From Melieria omissa (lineage: Eukaryota > Arthropoda > Insecta > Diptera > Ulidiidae), in NCBI GenBank assembly GCA_963971225.1, contig OZ020267.1, forward strand, positions 99,677,536-99,741,535: a DNA stretch of 64,000 nt, written 5' to 3'. Positions 45,183-56,116 of the stretch are shown here, one piece after another. The notes below the pieces were generated by a model. The model ran no database searches and was not told the DNA's origin. It saw nothing but the letters and a program-made list of their open reading frames with translations. Numbering within the stretch: the first letter of the stretch is position 1; each line of letters opens with the position of its first letter. A program made the position numbers and the translations under genes.

Positions 45183-47742
45183 GGGGGGAAGTATGAAAAT
45201 AAATTTCAAAAAATCGATTTTTTTTTTATTATCTTAATCGACAGGTATAAGCATTGAGAAATCAGTCAAAAAATTTCAAAAGCCTATTGTCAAAATTGTG
45301 GAAGTTGTGCCATTTGATATTGGTTGGCGCCGAAGCGGCTGAGCGCGACTGGCGGCAAGACGCACGGGATACGGGTCACCGCATTCTTTGTTGTGTTTCT
45401 TTGTTGTTGTTCTTTGTGTTGCCTCGATTCTTACTTAGTGAGAAAAAATGTCTAACCGCAAAAGAGACACTGCAAGCGCTCGTTCGAAAAAACGTAAATT
45501 TTACGGCAATCGGTTTACGCAGAATGTCGATCCAAATGCAAGTTCTGCTAGAAAAAAACTCGCGAGTTCAAGTGCAAAAAATGTGACTGTGAACGCGCTT
45601 CACACGTACCGAATTATCGAGTTTTTGACTGTTTTCGGCGCGCTCTCGGACATGCTTATTTGTGCAAATTGTAAAAAAAAAGTGAAATTTGCGGAAAGTG
45701 AACAAAATTGTTTAGGTTTCAAAATTGCGATTTCGTGTTCGTGTGGTCGGAGAGAAGTACACTCGGGGCCAAGGATCTATTCGGGCTATGAAATAAATCG
45801 GCGGATTGTTTTAGTTTTTCGACTACTGGGCATAAGTCAAACCGGAATCGACATTTTTTGTGGTCTCATGGATTTTTGCAAGGGGTTTTCGCGTTCCTCG
45901 TACACAAGAGTGGTGGAACATATTCACAATGCGTCGAAGGCGGTTTTCGAGAGAACCACGAAGAAAGCAGTTCAACAGGAAAGAGAGAAGAATGTAAAAA
46001 ATGGAAGTCCTGAAACTCATTTGAAAGTATCTGGCGATGGTTCGTGGAAGAAACGGGGGTTCACGTCTCTGTACGGCGTAACAACGCTCATTGGGAGTCA
46101 TACTGGGAAAGTAGTCGACATGCTTGTGAAAAGCTCCTATTGCCAAGCTTGTACCGCTTGGGCTTCGAAAATTGGCACCAACGAATATGATGACTGGTAT
46201 GACGAACACAAAGAATCATGTTCGAAAAATCACGAGGGTTCAGCGGGGAAGATGGAGGTGGACGCCATCACTGAGATGTTTAAAAGGTCCGAAGAAATGC
46301 ACGGAGTTAAATATTCAAAATATATTGGTGACGGAGACTCAAAAACTTTTGCGAACATCTTAAAAAGCAATCCTTACGGTGACGACTTTCCGGTAACAAA
46401 AAGCGAGTGTGTGGGTCATGTCCAAAAAAGAATGGGCACGAGACTGCGAAATATTAAAAAGAGAGACAAACTCGGTGGCAAGGGACGACTGACAGACAGT
46501 GTTATTAAAAAACTAACAATTTATTATGGCTTAGCCATAAGGAGAAATAAAGATTCGGTGAAGGACATGAGAAAAGCGATAATGGCGACTCTGGATCACT
46601 ACTGTTCGACAGACGAAAAGCCAAGACATGGAAACTGTCCCGCAGGCAAGGACAGCTGGTGCGAGTGGCGTAGGGCTGAAGTCACCAAAACCTCAAAGTC
46701 CTATAAGCACCCTCCGCGTCTTATTCCACCCGACGTCGAGACCAGCATTCGTCCCATTTATAAAGATCTTTCAAGGGACGATCTCCTCACTAGGTGCTTG
46801 GGGGGAAATACGCAGAACACGAACGAGTCATTTAACGCGACGGTGTGGCGCATGGCTCCAAAACACCTCCATGCTGGAAAAAAAATAATTGACATTGCCG
46901 CGTACATAGCTGCCGGACTGTTTAATGAAGGCTACAATTCGATTTTGATGCTCATGGAATCGTTGGGCTGCATCATTGGGCGTCACTCCAAGATGTTCGC
47001 CAACGAGATGGACGAAGTGAGACTGGAGCGGGCAGACCGACGGCACAGCGAGAGCACGAAGGAGGCCCGCAGTGCACGTAGGGCAGCACAACTCGCTGAA
47101 AACGAATATTTCGAAGAAACAGAAGGTTTGCTTTACGAGCCTGGTGGAGCCGATTAGCGTCTGATCTCGGTAAGTTCCTTTTTCCTCAGCAGCAAACTTT
47201 AAACGGCGTTTTCTCAAAACCATGTTTTTCAAATTGGCGTGCATGATTACAAAAAAAGTTGTTGGCCGATTTCCTTCATCCAGCCCTTATTTTAAAGAGC
47301 ATAAAAAACTGCACAGGATAGACTACAGGCGTAAAAAAAAAATTATTTTTTGACCATTTTTGACTCGAAAATTATTGCAAAAAAAGCCGTTTTTTCTTTG
47401 CAACACTGATTTTTATAGTTAATATTCGAATTTCGCAAAGATTGTAGTCTATCCGATAAAAAAAACCCTCTCGAGTAAAAAAATGTTTGGTTTTATGATT
47501 TCAGATGAAAATTGCGGCCAGAATCGTGTACGGCAACTTCAATGTCAGCGGCAACACGTCTTACGGGATCGACCATAAGTCATTCAATTTTTTTTTTTTT
47601 CATAATGTAAAAAATGTTTTTTTTTCCTTAAACATTGCTCTAAATATAAACGATATCAATTTTTATGTGCGCCATTTTATTTCTCCACAAATTGAATCGC
47701 AAAAAAGGACTTTTTTTTCGGCTCCGAGAGGTACTTCCCCCC
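45183..47742 (+). mobile_element. Complete TTAA-flanked DNA transposon (Kolobok/Mutator-like)
   Basis: A 2,560-bp element with 11-bp perfect inverted ends, GGGGGGAAGTA, flanked on both sides by TTAA (45,179-45,182 and 47,743-47,746). TTAA duplications occur in piggyBac and Kolobok elements; the transposase here is not piggyBac-like, which points to Kolobok. The inserted element splits the purine-rich minisatellite, whose GAAGAAGGAAG pattern resumes at 47,747. The transposase ORF is intact, so the insertion is recent. Confidence 0.9.
45448..47157 (+). CDS. Mutator-like/Kolobok-type transposase, intact, 569 aa
   Basis: Likely the enzyme that mobilises the surrounding TTAA element. The start ATG has A at -3. 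The basic N-terminus (KRKFYGNRF) precedes a zinc-binding cluster CANCKKKVKF...CSCG (about 75-102). The core reads VSGDGSWKKRGFTSLYGVTT (Asp197), SSYCQACTAW, CSKNHEGSAGKMEVDAI, YIGDGDSKTF (Asp295/297), KSECVGHVQKRMGTRLR, GLAIRRN, CSTDEKPRHGNCPAG with a following DSWCEW, then LGGNTQNTNESFN (Glu460). These are the hallmarks of the family named Mutator-like transposase domain in animals; Asp197, Asp295 or 297 and Glu460 are my candidates for the DDE triad. The C-terminal 60 residues are a charged helix. A donor GTAAGT 13 bases after the stop and an acceptor TTTCAG at 47,499-47,504 could mark a 3' intron. Confidence 0.9.
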   Translation: MSNRKRDTASARSKKRKFYGNRFTQNVDPNASSARKKLASSSAKNVTVNALHTYRIIEFLTVFGALSDMLICANCKKKVKFAESEQNCLGFKIAISCSCGRREVHSGPRIYSGYEINRRIVLVFRLLGISQTGIDIFCGLMDFCKGFSRSSYTRVVEHIHNASKAVFERTTKKAVQQEREKNVKNGSPETHLKVSGDGSWKKRGFTSLYGVTTLIGSHTGKVVDMLVKSSYCQACTAWASKIGTNEYDDWYDEHKESCSKNHEGSAGKMEVDAITEMFKRSEEMHGVKYSKYIGDGDSKTFANILKSNPYGDDFPVTKSECVGHVQKRMGTRLRNIKKRDKLGGKGRLTDSVIKKLTIYYGLAIRRNKDSVKDMRKAIMATLDHYCSTDEKPRHGNCPAGKDSWCEWRRAEVTKTSKSYKHPPRLIPPDVETSIRPIYKDLSRDDLLTRCLGGNTQNTNESFNATVWRMAPKHLHAGKKIIDIAAYIAAGLFNEGYNSILMLMESLGCIIGRHSKMFANEMDEVRLERADRRHSESTKEARSARRAAQLAENEYFEETEGLLYEPGGAD

Positions 47743-47746
47743 TTAA

Positions 47747-47887
47747 TGAAGAAGGAAGAGTCAAAAGTGCAAGTGAAGTGAATTATTGGGAAAAATTAAA
47801 ACATTTGAAAGACTTGGAAATCGAAAATGAATAATAACAATGGAAGCAAAGAAGGAAGAAGAAGAATTTAAATAAAATTTAATAAAA
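47747..47887. repeat. Continuation of the purine-rich repeat
   Basis: GAAGAAGGAAGAG and AAAGAAGGAAGAAGAAGAA sequences right of the TTAA element match the 43.3-45.2 kb block, showing that the element inserted into it. Confidence 0.7.
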
Positions 47888-48210
47888 CTTCTTCTTCTTG
47901 ACTGGCACGACAGTCCGATTACGAGACTAAGGCCTAGCTACCCGCAACCATCCGTGTTGTGCCTGTGAATTTTTCAAGGTTGGAAGGGACATACAGTTTT
48001 ATGTCGATTCCGAACGGCGAGTTGGGAGCTTTTTCATAGGCAATGTTACTCTCAGAGGTTTGCCATTTCCTACTGAGAGGACAGCCGCCGAAAAAAACAT
48101 TGTTTTTCTCTTTTTTTAGTGTTAACAGCAATGGAGTCTTGAACCTGGGTTAGAGCGTCGCATTTGACTCGCGGTCCAACGCACTAGCCTGCTGAGCTTT
48201 GTAGCTGCCG
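47888..48210 (-). mobile_element. tRNA-derived SINE
   Basis: Read on the minus strand the element begins GGCAGCTACAAAGCTCAGCA with GGCTAG, a good RNA polymerase III box A (AGCTCAGCAGG). About 45 bp later comes GGTTCAAGACTCC, a box B with two extra bases. A non-tRNA body follows and the 3' end is GACTGGCACGACAGTCCG in + orientation preceded by CTTCTTCTT. AATAAAA lies on both sides and may be the target duplication. Not a functional tRNA gene: the acceptor and anticodon stems do not close. Confidence 0.65.
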
Positions 48211-50034
48211 TTGAATAAATAAATAATAAAAAAAATAAATCAAGCTAAGCATTGAAATATCATTCATAACACTCTTTTATCAAAAATCCTTTAAAAACTG
48301 TGTGTCGAGTGTTGATTAATGAAGGTCCAAAATGATTACCCAGGCATGACGACTGCCACGGAAAATATTATGGCATCATAATTCTGATCAATGTTATCAT
48401 CATTTTGATAGTCACTCATAATAATAATTTTGTCTTCATTCACTCATTTGTCAAATCTGTGTGTGTGTGTCAAAGCTGACATATTTTACACAGCTCGTTG
48501 TCAGATAAAATTTCATTCAATTTATAGCAATGCGAACAAATCGAGTGCATCGCTGATGATTTTTTCATATCTGCCTCAACTAAACTCTTTGTTGGAACAA
48601 TATGTATTCAAATGCGTTTTTTCTGTCGGCAATGCTTTCAATCATTATTAAATTTTTGCAAATAAGACAACACGGTTAGCCTTTGATTTAGACATCCCTT
48701 TCCACTTGGACGGCTTTCATCTGGGCGCGTCAAAGTGACAAACGCCAACAAAGAACCAAAAGCAAAAAACAAAAACTGCAAAATACAATAAATGAAAGTG
48801 AAAAATAAGAAAAAATTCGAAGAGTTGCATATAAAATATTCAATAGCACAAGAAAGTAAAAGGGAGCAAAAGTCAAACGCAGCGCAATTGTTGTGGAACA
48901 GAGACAACACAAATGGGAAAAATAATATTACGTGGGCTGGAGATTGGAGATAAAAATGCAAGTATTTGCCGAGCGCAGCTGGGACACAGACGGAAATTCA
49001 CAATTGTGTGTACATGTGAGTGGGCGATGTATTGCGAATTGTTGGCAATGGCGGCGGCGGCGGCATAGCAGTTTATTCGGCACCATGTGATGATGCGAAG
49101 CTCTTGGCCCAAGTGGCGTCGGCCTACTCTTATATTTCCCTACATTCAGTACCGAAAAATTGAGTTGCTGCTGTTGGGTTGACCCAAAGGGGCGAAGTAC
49201 CGCGCCTTGCATTCGCTTGAATGTGAATATTGCACTGGCAGCCTCACTGTCGTTGTGCTGGTCCCTTCCACTATTTTCGCCTTTCAAGCGCCCTGCCAAC
49301 ATTTTTCACGCAGCGTATTTCGACACACAATTTCCAAAAGTGAAAATTCACTTTTTCGCATAAATATTCCATGTGAGTTGAGTGGTGCTCGTGCGTTTGC
49401 CTTTGTCCGTCTGCTGCTTTGCGGTGCTTATTGCCGCTACGTTGTTGTTGCTCTCTGGGGTTTTCGTTGCTCCAAATATTCAACTGTCTGGCAAAGGGTA
49501 TGTCTTGCAATCGAGCTCCACCAACTTGAAAAGTATTTAAATTTATATTTTTCCCCTTTTTTGTTATTGCTGTCAATGACATTATTGCCTCGTCGCACCT
49601 GTGTGGTGGGCGCTATTGTTTTACAATGGTTGAAATTGATTGAAATAAAAATTTTATGGCATCCTTAGTGCAATGCAAAAAAAAGCGCGCAAAGTTTATT
49701 GTTTTATTTATATGTAAAAGATATGAAAAGCTCTAGGCGAGCTGTGAGATCACTGCAAAAGTAATTGGATTCTGTGGCGTTTGCTTTTGATCGTCACTGA
49801 TGCTGAAAGGGTTAACAATGTATGGAGGGCGCCATATGAAGTGTAAATTTCATGTTATTAATTTTTTCTCCATTGAATATGTTTTATTGAAAGGTGCATT
49901 GATGGCGACCGCTTCGACGCAGCTGGTTGGAGTTTTGAATAGCGAAATGGGTTGGATTTTCTCTCACAGCGAATATCAAAAGAGAAAAAAATTGTTTTTT
50001 TTTATTTTACTGTCTATGAAAAGTCTTGCAACTT
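48211..50034. other. Intron 2, no element recognised
   Basis: Includes GC-richer stretches at 48,690-49,120 and 49,150-49,500 and a GGCGGCGGCGGCGG run near 49,055. ORFs overlap in several frames without domains. Confidence 0.45.
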
Positions 50035-51345
50035 GCGGTTGAGAATAGGCAATAAACTGAAGAAGGAAAAGAAGAAATCGAAAATAAAACAAGGTGAAGA
50101 AAAAACCAAAAGATAAAAAAGGTCTTCTTTGTGCGGCTGTCCTTTGAGCAGAAAACGGACCTTCACTACAAAATAATTTTTGAAAAGGCTCTAAAATTTA
50201 TTGTTCAGAATCAGCATTAAACTGAAGAAGGAAAAGAAGGAATCGAAAATTAAAAAGAAAACAACCTAAAATAAGGTGTAGAATCAGAAAAAGAGAGAAA
50301 CTTCAAACTACAGATGTATTATAACATTTATCAAGCCATGCTTTTGTTTCCACTGTATTTTTGCCCATCAAATAGCAATGTTTTATCAAAACACGAAATT
50401 CACTTTTTTCCATTGTTTACAAAAATTCAGAGGTAGCGTCACTTCGAAAGCAATAACTTGAAAACGAGTCAACCAAATGTCATGAAACTTTGACAGAATC
50501 TAAGTTAAGGATGGTTTTCCATGTACAACACAATAATTCTTAATTTTTGGCGCCATCTCTATGTCAGGTCAAAGACTTTTCAGCCCATGTAGTATCTTCA
50601 GCGGTTTGGGTTGAGCGATGATGAAAGAATCAATAAATAAGTCAGTCAGTTAGGGCAAACAATCTATGTATATAAAAATGAAGGCGGTACCACGCCCTCT
50701 TGTCCAATGCTCACAACTTTCTTCTAGTCGAATTGTGGTACTAAGTGGAAAGTTCGTACCAAGTTTCACTGATGTGTGTGTGTACTGCATAACTGTCTGA
50801 GCATAAAAAATGTGCCACGCCCTTTGACCAACACCGATTAAATCTCATCAGTAGAATGACACTTCTATGAAACGATGGTACACCAAATTTTAATGCTGTG
50901 CGACTCAAGAACGGACCACAATTCATTTTTATATATATAGATTAGTAATCCACCGAATATACAAATATTTTTGAACAGGCTCTCAATTTATTTTTTATTA
51001 AAGTAAAGAAAGAAAAGAGGAAATCAAAAATAAAAAAAGGAGAAAAATTAAAAGAAGATGAATGAGGAAAGAAATGAGGAAAATGAAAAAAAAAATATTT
51101 CAAGGAAAATAAATAAGGAAACACCAAAATATACAAAATCAATATTAAAAAAAAAAATAGTTTTCTCTGTGCGGCTGAAAGGACTCAGCAGAAAACAGCT
51201 AACCACTGAATATAAAATGTTCTGTGAATAGGCTATCAATTTATTCTTCAAAATCAACATTCAACTGAAGAAGAAAAAAAAGTCGAAGAAGAAACAGAGA
51301 GAGAAAAAAGAAAGAGAAGAAGACGCCAAATGAGAAACATTAAAC
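50035..51345. repeat. Four dispersed units of a GTGCGGCTG/AACTGAAGAAG repeat
   Basis: Partial or full units at about 50,035-50,100, 50,130-50,280, 50,935-51,060 and 51,155-51,340 share TTTGTGCGGCTG or TCTGTGCGGCTG, AGCAGAAAAC, TGAAAAGGCTCTAAAATTTA-like (TGAATAGGCTATCAATTTAT), TCA(A/G)CATT(A/C)AACTGAAGAAG and AAATCGAAAAT-like blocks. An unrelated segment with an inverted-repeat element separates units 2 and 3. Non-coding and A/G-rich, possibly related to the 43-kb minisatellite. Confidence 0.7.
50661..50943. mobile_element. Inverted-repeat element, ~280 bp (MITE-like)
   Basis: The arms at 50,661-50,682 and 50,922-50,943 are inverted copies matching at 21 of 22 positions (core CTATRTATATAAAAATGAA). 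The interior carries GGTACCACGCCC and GTGCCACGCCCTTTGACCAA. A GTCAGTCAG segment directly upstream also occurs at 29,826. The TCTATATATATAAAAATG terminus is frequent in insect repeats of Helitron or MITE type; the class is not settled here. Confidence 0.65.
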
Positions 51346-51454
51346 TACAGAAAATTAAAATCCAGAAAAAAATTTTTCTCTTGTCTATAAAGTTACAAGG
51401 GTGAAATTTGAGGTAGTGTACATATTAATCCTTATGTCACATTTTTTTTTAAAA

Positions 51455-51770
51455 CAAACTATTGGAAATTTTCAAGGATATTCAAGGATTAGGTTTTAGA
51501 AGGACTTGTTGAACAAAAATTTTAATTTCTGAAAGGGAGTTTTTTCTTTCATTTGGTTTTCATATTGATGTTCTACATTACCCTCAATTTTTCAAATAAT
51601 TGTTTGAAATTTTCATGTCCTTGAAATTGCACACTCCTTTTAAGAAAAATCCTGGCATGAGATAGCAAAACTAAAAATGCAGTTTGCAGATTCAAGATTT
51701 GCGAGTATATCGACTTGTTCATGTGTTTAAAATTTGTATCTCTACTCCAAACATGTTTGTATGTTATATG
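51455..51770. repeat. Dispersed repeat, copy 2
   Basis: Counterpart of 16,655-16,985, with the same order of short conserved blocks, same orientation. Confidence 0.65.
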
Positions 51771-52247
51771 GTTTTTTTTTAAATCAATCAACTTCCCTTC
51801 ACAATCGTTTGATGCTTGCAGCAGTTGTGTTCTGTTCCATAAACATATTCAGTTGCCATCAAACCCAATTTAACTGCATCAAAATTGAATATGACTGAAA
51901 TGCAAAATTTAATATCACTCATACGCTCCATTGTACAACTTTAAAACATCATCTTTCAGCGCCTGGTTATGGTTGAAATATCTCAATAAACGGATAAATT
52001 ATGCGACCAACTGCATGTTGTATGACAAATGAGCGCAACTTATGTACATAAATAAGTAGCTGCACAATAAAAATGCTCAGACAAATGAGCAGCTGAACAA
52101 TTTTACTGCGGCATAAAGCAACGCGTTCGGCAGTGCGTGTGGCATAATATTTTAATACGTATTAAGGTCAATGAAAAGAAATTATGACAACAACAGCCAA
52201 CGAGTGATGCAATGTATATAACAAAGAAGTTGTTTTTGTTTTTGCAG
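51771..52247. other. End of intron 2
   Basis: Contains a partial 103-bp-type unit at about 51,900-51,960 and otherwise plain intron ending in a strong acceptor. Confidence 0.5.
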
Positions 52248-52339
52248 GCATATCGGTGATGCGGCCATTACATGCCACTGTCCGAGCGGCTATAAGGGAA
52301 CGAAATGTGAAATACCGGAAATGAGCGAAATTACAATGG
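52248..52339 (+). CDS. CUB/EGF protein, exon 3 (EGF 2 end)
   Basis: Acceptor TTTTTGCAG ends at 52,247 and the exon stops before GTGAGTAA. In phase with exon 2 it reads HIGDAAITCHCPSGYKGTKC, supplying Cys415, 417 and 426 of EGF 2, then EIPEMSEITM. The 16.2-kb intron between exons 2 and 3 contains most of the transposons of the window, including the complete Kolobok-like element, yet both splice sites are intact. Confidence 0.88.
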
Positions 52340-54270
52340 GTGAGTAATGATTGTGAGAGTAAATGATATGAGAAAATAAGTAAAATAACAAAAAAAAAGG
52401 TGAGAAAAGAGAGAAGATGGGTAAGAAGAAGAAGAAGAAGAAGGGCGAAGTAATAAATAAAAGGGAAGAAAAAAGTTTGAAAATAATAAAGAACTGGGTA
52501 AGAAGTTTGGTTAAGAGGATAAAGTTGAGAATATAAAAAAATAAAAAAGTAAAAAAATTTAAGAACTGATTGGTGAGTTACGGTTGATAAAAAAGTGTTT
52601 ATAAAAACAAATTTGTAAAAATATCAGCAGCAAAAAACAAGCACTCATTATTCATCATCAACCAAGCAACGAAGACAACAACATTCAACATAAAATATAA
52701 CAAAAACGAGACAACAGAGCCATACAGACAGTAATAACAAACAACAAAAACAACAAAAAACAATAGTATGCATCAGTCTTCTGGGCACATAATTCTTTTA
52801 TCCATACTGAGAAGTGTTGTTGTTCTTTTGAGCGCATACACATGTTGCCCTGGGAGTCAATAATGGGCCGATGTGCTCTCTGTTCGTTTCTTGGGTCCAC
52901 AGGCGATGCTGCACATTTAATTAAGGAAATAAGCATTAACACGAAAATATATTATTTACAACATACAGACACACAAACAAACACATAGACACAGCTACAG
53001 TACGTGTAATATTGCGTTATGCTTTCATGTTGCGTATACGCCGTGTGGGCGCGCAATACGTATATACATCGAGTGCGTTTTAAGCACATATCATGCGTGT
53101 GTGTATATATTTATTAAAATATGTGCCACTCTGTGCTTTGTCATTCAGCATCATTGCGTTGCTGACTTTTATTCATGCAATAAGTAAATTATAAAAGATG
53201 TGGTCGCTTTAAAATTGATGATAGCACAAAATTTGTGTTAATATTGCAACAACAGGCAGTTTAAATATTTTTACAAATATTTTTTTTTGCTTCTTAAGTG
53301 CTTTTCAGAGAGCATAAAGGCCAAAACAATGTCAACTGTGAAGTTAAAAATGTTAAAAACAAATTTTGTTGTGCGGTTTCATGCCAAATTTTTGCCTACA
53401 GAAAGTGATTTTAGTTTAGCATTTTGAGGGCTTATAAAAAAACATTCAAAAACAAGTTCAGCACGAGCAAAGCACCTTAAAATGTGCTTTTGTGGCATTA
53501 ACTGATTGAGTGTAAAAAGGAAATTCGTAGCAGCAATTTTCAGTCAACACCATGATTGGTTGAAAAAAAGTCAGCAAATGCGGGTAGAAAAAAATGTTAA
53601 AAAACAATTTGAAACCGCACGTTTACTTTGAAGAACCTCGAACTGACTGAGCTGGTTAGAAATGTCAAAGGCGCTTTTGCGGTGCCAACAGAAACAAATA
53701 ACGAGCAGCATAAACCTTCGACGTCAACTAGCTTACTTGGTTGTCTCTGTGACTCGTTTGGTCTCTGTGTCTCTTGAAAGTGCGCCATAATTCAAACTTT
53801 GCTCACTATTTCTATGAGGTGAAAAGAGTTAAAAACAAGTGAGACTACTTTGGTGGTCATGAACGACTTACTTGTGCGCTATTTTAAAAAATGCTTTTAC
53901 ATAGCAATCAGTGGTGCGCGCAAAGGTGTTTTTGGGGTTCAAGTTCCTTCAAAATATCTGTTTGTTTCAAAAATTGTGCGTAAAAAATCTGATTTCAAAT
54001 GGTATTGAGCTCAAAAATTGCACTACTGATGGCAACTTTAATCGAAACTGGCTTTTTTAAGCCCATTTCCTAATAAATTCTTAGGTAAAGTTCAGTGCAA
54101 GGTGTAAAAAATGTCCTTTTCATATCTTAAATTTCAAAAGTTTTTTGAGTACCGCATGCATGAACAGACGCTCAGTCACTCCGCCCGCCATAAGGGAACA
54201 TGAACAGATAAACAGAATCAAAACATCGATTAGGCATCGATTATCCTCTTGGATACTGGACTCACTGACA
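52340..54270. other. Intron 3, left part
   Basis: GAAGAAGAAG run at 52,420-52,445, CA/GT stretches near 52,970-53,110. ORFs without domains. Confidence 0.5.
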
Positions 54271-54345
54271 GTCTTTGAAGTCCAAGAAGGGGGCACAATA
54301 GATCTACAGGTCGCAGTGCATTTTCCCCATCAATAATAATGCAGA
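54271..54345 (+). mobile_element. LINE 3'-end fragment
   Basis: GGGGGCACAATAGATCTACA followed by GGTCGCAGTGCA and CAATAATAAT resembles the trailer of the LINE insert at 56,703 (GGGGCACAATAAACCTCTCA, GGTTGCGGTGCA). Short and diverged. Confidence 0.45.
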
Positions 54346-55411
54346 CATTGCTATTCTCAAATATGTCTCACTTTTTATGTTTTCTTCTGAAACTTCTAAA
54401 ATTAGGATAAACTGCATGAACGCAACATTTCAGTGCAGCGTGTAAAAAGGACATTCGAGTGTTAGGTTAAAAAATGGCTGCACACGACAAAAGCTGATTG
54501 CAAGTGAAATGTTGCATGCAGCAATGTCAGGTTGTGGTGGCAACACGGGACGACAACAGAACGCCATTGGCAACAACAACTTTCAAAGGTTATCACAACT
54601 GGCACGACAGGTAAAAACGTTGTCGGTCTCCTAACAAAAAATTAAATAAAATAAGAAAACGGAAAATGAACAGGTTACAGCAACCGACAAAAGCACAAAA
54701 AACCAAAAAACTCCCAAAAAAAGCTCAGATATTTAGAAGTGACAAGTGCGGCAAGTAATGTCCACAAGCAGAACATTTGGCTGCAGCCATAGCAAGAGGA
54801 AAAGATTTTCTAAAATGACAGCAAAAAATCAACACGTGTGCCACTACAACTACGGCAACAACGTGTGTGACAGCAGCCAACTTTACGCTAAAACGCGCAC
54901 ACACACACACATGAACAGTCACACCCACTCGTGTTTGCACTCACTTGTCGCACTTTTTCAGCAATTGTGCTGTTGCCGCGCTGTTACAGTTTTGACATAC
55001 AATGCTGTTGCAGCCAACTTTCTGTTGTTGCCGCACCTGGTGCTGTTGCCATAGTTGTTAGTGTCATAGTGCTGGATGTTGTTGCTAGGGGAACTTTGTC
55101 TTGGCATATGTTGCACTTTATGCTGCTCTTGAAATATTTTATCCCCCAGTTGAGCACATTATGGTCAATGACAGATACAAGCACTAACGCACACACATAC
55201 AATTACACTTACATGCATAGCAAATGTAGCTGATAGATTGCCACTTTGTCTCTTACGAATTTGGCATTTTTAGCGCCAAAAAAATTCGTTTCTCCGTTTT
55301 TATCTTTCACAAAAAAATGAAAATTTCATTTGTCGTAGTGTACAAAATCTTAAAAGGATAGCAGCACAAAGAGAGAAATAAGTACATATGTATTTTTTTC
55401 CTTTTCTACAG
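54346..55411. other. Intron 3, right part
   Basis: CA microsatellite at 54,898-54,911 and GTTG-rich stretches. No gene. Confidence 0.5.
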
Positions 55412-55513
55412 GTTGCACTACAAATTCCACCTCCAGCGATTGTCATCGCGAATGCGATTTCGAGCACTTGCATCAAGGCGTGTTGAGTCCGCACAAAACC
55501 AGCAAAGTCGCAG
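55412..55513 (+). CDS. CUB/EGF protein, exon 4
   Basis: Acceptor CTTTTCTACAG, donor GTAATT. In phase with exon 3 it reads GCTTNSTSSDCHRECDFEHL and on to HKTSKVA. It contains three cysteines (Cys438, 447, 451) and an NST glycosylation sequon. The segment could be the start of a third Cys-rich module; I do not recognise it. 102 nt, phase 1 in and out. Confidence 0.8.
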
Positions 55514-56116
55514 GTAATTTTGAAGTCTTTGCATATTTGATTGATGGCTTGAGGAATATTAAGCTTGAAATAGAATTATTGTAGAATGAAATGGAAGGCC
55601 AGGTTTGGTTAGCTTGGGCCAGCAGTGGTACGTTGTGATATTAAAAGAAGAGGGAAGTAAGCAATAAGCCAGAAGTCATCAGATTTTGAACTTTTTGATA
55701 AACAAAACTCTGTAAATAAGTGATCCAAGATTATGTCAGAAAATTAATACAACTATCTATATTTTTTTTAACCAATAACTATGAAATGTGAATGAAATTT
55801 GGTGAAGCAGAAAAAATTGTATTAATTAACTTAAATATAAGTCGACGCATATTGAAGCTAATTCTTGTTGCTTACATCGAAGCTTAAAGAATTTAGATTT
55901 TGAGAAACAGAACTAAATATCTGCTCTTCGATTTTGATAGAAAAGCTGTACAACAAAACTATATGAAAGGTTGAAATTATTCCAAAACTTTTGGCTCTGC
56001 GAATTAGGAGACACACTCTAGGAATCCTTAACCCATATATGGCCATCGCATTACATTGAATACACCAAAATTTTAGAGTTAGACATCAGCCATAAAATGG
56101 GTGTACCACATCTAGT
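55514..56116. other. Intron 4, left part
   Basis: AT-rich intron, no element or RNA gene recognised up to the AGGTC array. Confidence 0.5.

Noticed and set aside
47888..48210. A genuine tRNA gene on the minus strand
   Set aside because: Box B is altered, the acceptor stem does not pair and a long non-tRNA body follows; a SINE fits better.
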